Source: Schaalia odontolytica (GTDB lineage Bacteria > Actinomycetota > Actinomycetes > Actinomycetales > Actinomycetaceae). From it: a DNA stretch of 6,150 bases. This document shows positions 5,253 through 6,150 of the stretch, in pieces; within the stretch, counting starts at the first letter, position 1, and each line of letters opens with the position of its first letter. The notes under the pieces were generated by a model. It was not told the DNA's origin and ran no database searches. It saw only the letters and a list, made by a program, of their open reading frames with translations. The position numbers and the translations under genes were made by a program. The stretch spans positions 1 to 6,150 of the forward strand of contig CATYYP010000113.1 of assembly GCA_958415245.1 (NCBI GenBank), in the 5' to 3' direction.

Positions 5253-6150
5253 TCAGGAGGCCGGAACGAACTGGGCCTCAATGCTCGAGATGATGCCGTC
5301 CATGAGGAGGTAACCACCGGTGGAGGTCCACAGGGACCCGTCGACGGGAATGACGTGGTTCGCCTGGACGGCGCGGAGGGAGTCGAAGCCGACGGTGGTC
5401 TTCGCCTCTTCGAGGGCTGCAGCTGAGGCCTCGACGCCCGTGTTACCACCGGCGGAGGGGTTGTTGACCGAGGCCTTGCCCAGCGTGCCGAAGAAGATCC
5501 AGTCGGCGTCGATCTGATCGATGTTTTCCAAAGAGACGGGTTCGGAGTGGCCCTCACCGTCACGATCCTGGTTTGCGGGACGCTTCATGCCGAGCGCGGT
5601 GAGAGCCTGGCCAGCGGGGAGCTCCTTGAGGATGAGGCCGGCGCTATCGCCCTGCCAACGCACGACCGAGTAGGTCTGATCGAGGTAGCCGGCGTCCTTC
5701 AGGCGGGCACTAACGGAGGCAACGTGCTGGTCGAATTCTGCGAGCTTGGCCTCAGCCTGGTCAGCAACGCCGAGCGCGTCGGCCGTGAGGGTGAAGGTCT
5801 CGCGCCAGTCGCCGCCCTTTTGCGTGGTGAAGAAGAGGGGAGCGATCTGACTCAGGGCGTTGAGCGTCTCGGTGTCATTGTTCTTCACAGAGGTGCCATC
5901 AACAAGGATGAGGTCCGGGTGTGCCGCACCGATAGCTTCGAGGTTGGGGGTGCCGATCGAACCGAGGATCGGAATGTCGCCCGCGCGATCGATGAGGTAG
6001 TTGGGAACGGTCTGCTGGCCGCGGCCCGAGACGACACCAATCGGCGTCACGCCCAGGGCGAGCGCATTGTCGGTCGTCGGCTCGGAGAGCGTGACAACAC
6101 GGCTGGGGTGCGACGGCAGGGTAACCTCCTGGCCGGACGCATCGGTGACG
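5253..6150 (-). CDS. Iron-siderophore ABC transporter substrate-binding protein (FecB/FhuD-like), N-terminus cut by window edge
   Basis: The frame stays open from the right edge to TGA at 5255-5253, giving 298 visible residues. The visible start reads VTDASGQEVTLP then SRVVTLSEPTTDNALALGV, the normal beginning of a periplasmic-binding-protein type III fold (PF01497 class). The real start, signal peptide and probable lipobox therefore lie outside, and an internal GTG at 6050 is not the start. Other family features are PDLILVDG (78-85), the WRETF segment (115-119) followed by the ADALGV stretch leading into the long helix between the lobes, and LENIDQIDADWIFFG late in the second lobe. In a Gram-positive cell it would be tethered to the outer face of the membrane and hand the chelate to the permeases. 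It is 36 bases before the first permease gene. The exact ligand is not readable; ferric siderophore is most likely, and haem is less likely given two permeases. Confidence 0.93.
   Translation of the reverse strand, partial: VTDASGQEVTLPSHPSRVVTLSEPTTDNALALGVTPIGVVSGRGQQTVPNYLIDRAGDIPILGSIGTPNLEAIGAAHPDLILVDGTSVKNNDTETLNALSQIAPLFFTTQKGGDWRETFTLTADALGVADQAEAKLAEFDQHVASVSARLKDAGYLDQTYSVVRWQGDSAGLILKELPAGQALTALGMKRPANQDRDGEGHSEPVSLENIDQIDADWIFFGTLGKASVNNPSAGGNTGVEASAAALEEAKTTVGFDSLRAVQANHVIPVDGSLWTSTGGYLLMDGIISSIEAQFVPAS

Noticed and set aside
5253..6050. GTG at 6050 as the start of the binding protein
   Set aside because: The upstream in-frame sequence to the right edge encodes a typical FecB-type N-terminal lobe (SRVVTLSEPTTDNALALGV), so the gene begins outside the window.

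Overview
The window is a GC-rich stretch with every supported gene on the minus strand, so it reads from right to left. High GC, GTG and ATG starts, and two secreted proteins with long Pro/Thr/Glu- or Ser/Ala/Asp-rich spacers suggest a Gram-positive actinobacterium. Actinomyces/Schaalia-type oral actinomycetes are a guess from style; no marker gene proves it.

Right part (6150 to 2384): a four-gene iron-siderophore (FecB/FecCD/FepC-type) ABC importer operon. It holds a substrate-binding protein cut by the right edge (5253-6150), a first permease (4221-5216), a second permease (3175-4224) and an ATPase (2384-3178). The last three genes are joined by 4-base ATGA and GTGA overlaps, which implies translational coupling. 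Two different permeases fit a ferric-siderophore importer better than a haem or B12 importer, which usually has one permease acting as a homodimer. The binding protein would take ferric chelate outside the membrane, the permease pair would form the channel, and the ATPase would drive import. The operon promoter and the lipoprotein signal of the binding protein lie beyond the right edge.

Middle gap (2383 to 2093): 291 bases, clearly more AT-rich than the genes, with no supported gene. It contains an almost perfect 18-base palindrome, three copies of a CAACAA/TTGTTG half-site and a weak promoter candidate for the next gene. No convincing terminator closes the transporter operon.

Left part (2092 to 1): two consecutive genes for exported surface proteins. 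The first (968-2092) has a signal peptide, one beta-rich domain bracketed by its only two cysteines, a long low-complexity stalk and a C-terminal membrane anchor without LPXTG. The second (1-825, cut by the left edge) has a signal peptide, an aromatic-rich domain I do not recognise and a Pro/Thr/Glu-rich stalk. A 142-base gap between them holds a 23-base dyad and a fair promoter for the second gene. These two proteins could be surface accessories of the iron importer, but only their position suggests it. I found no RNA gene, CRISPR array, insertion sequence or attachment site. The least described elements are the two surface proteins and the dyad-rich gap upstream of them.
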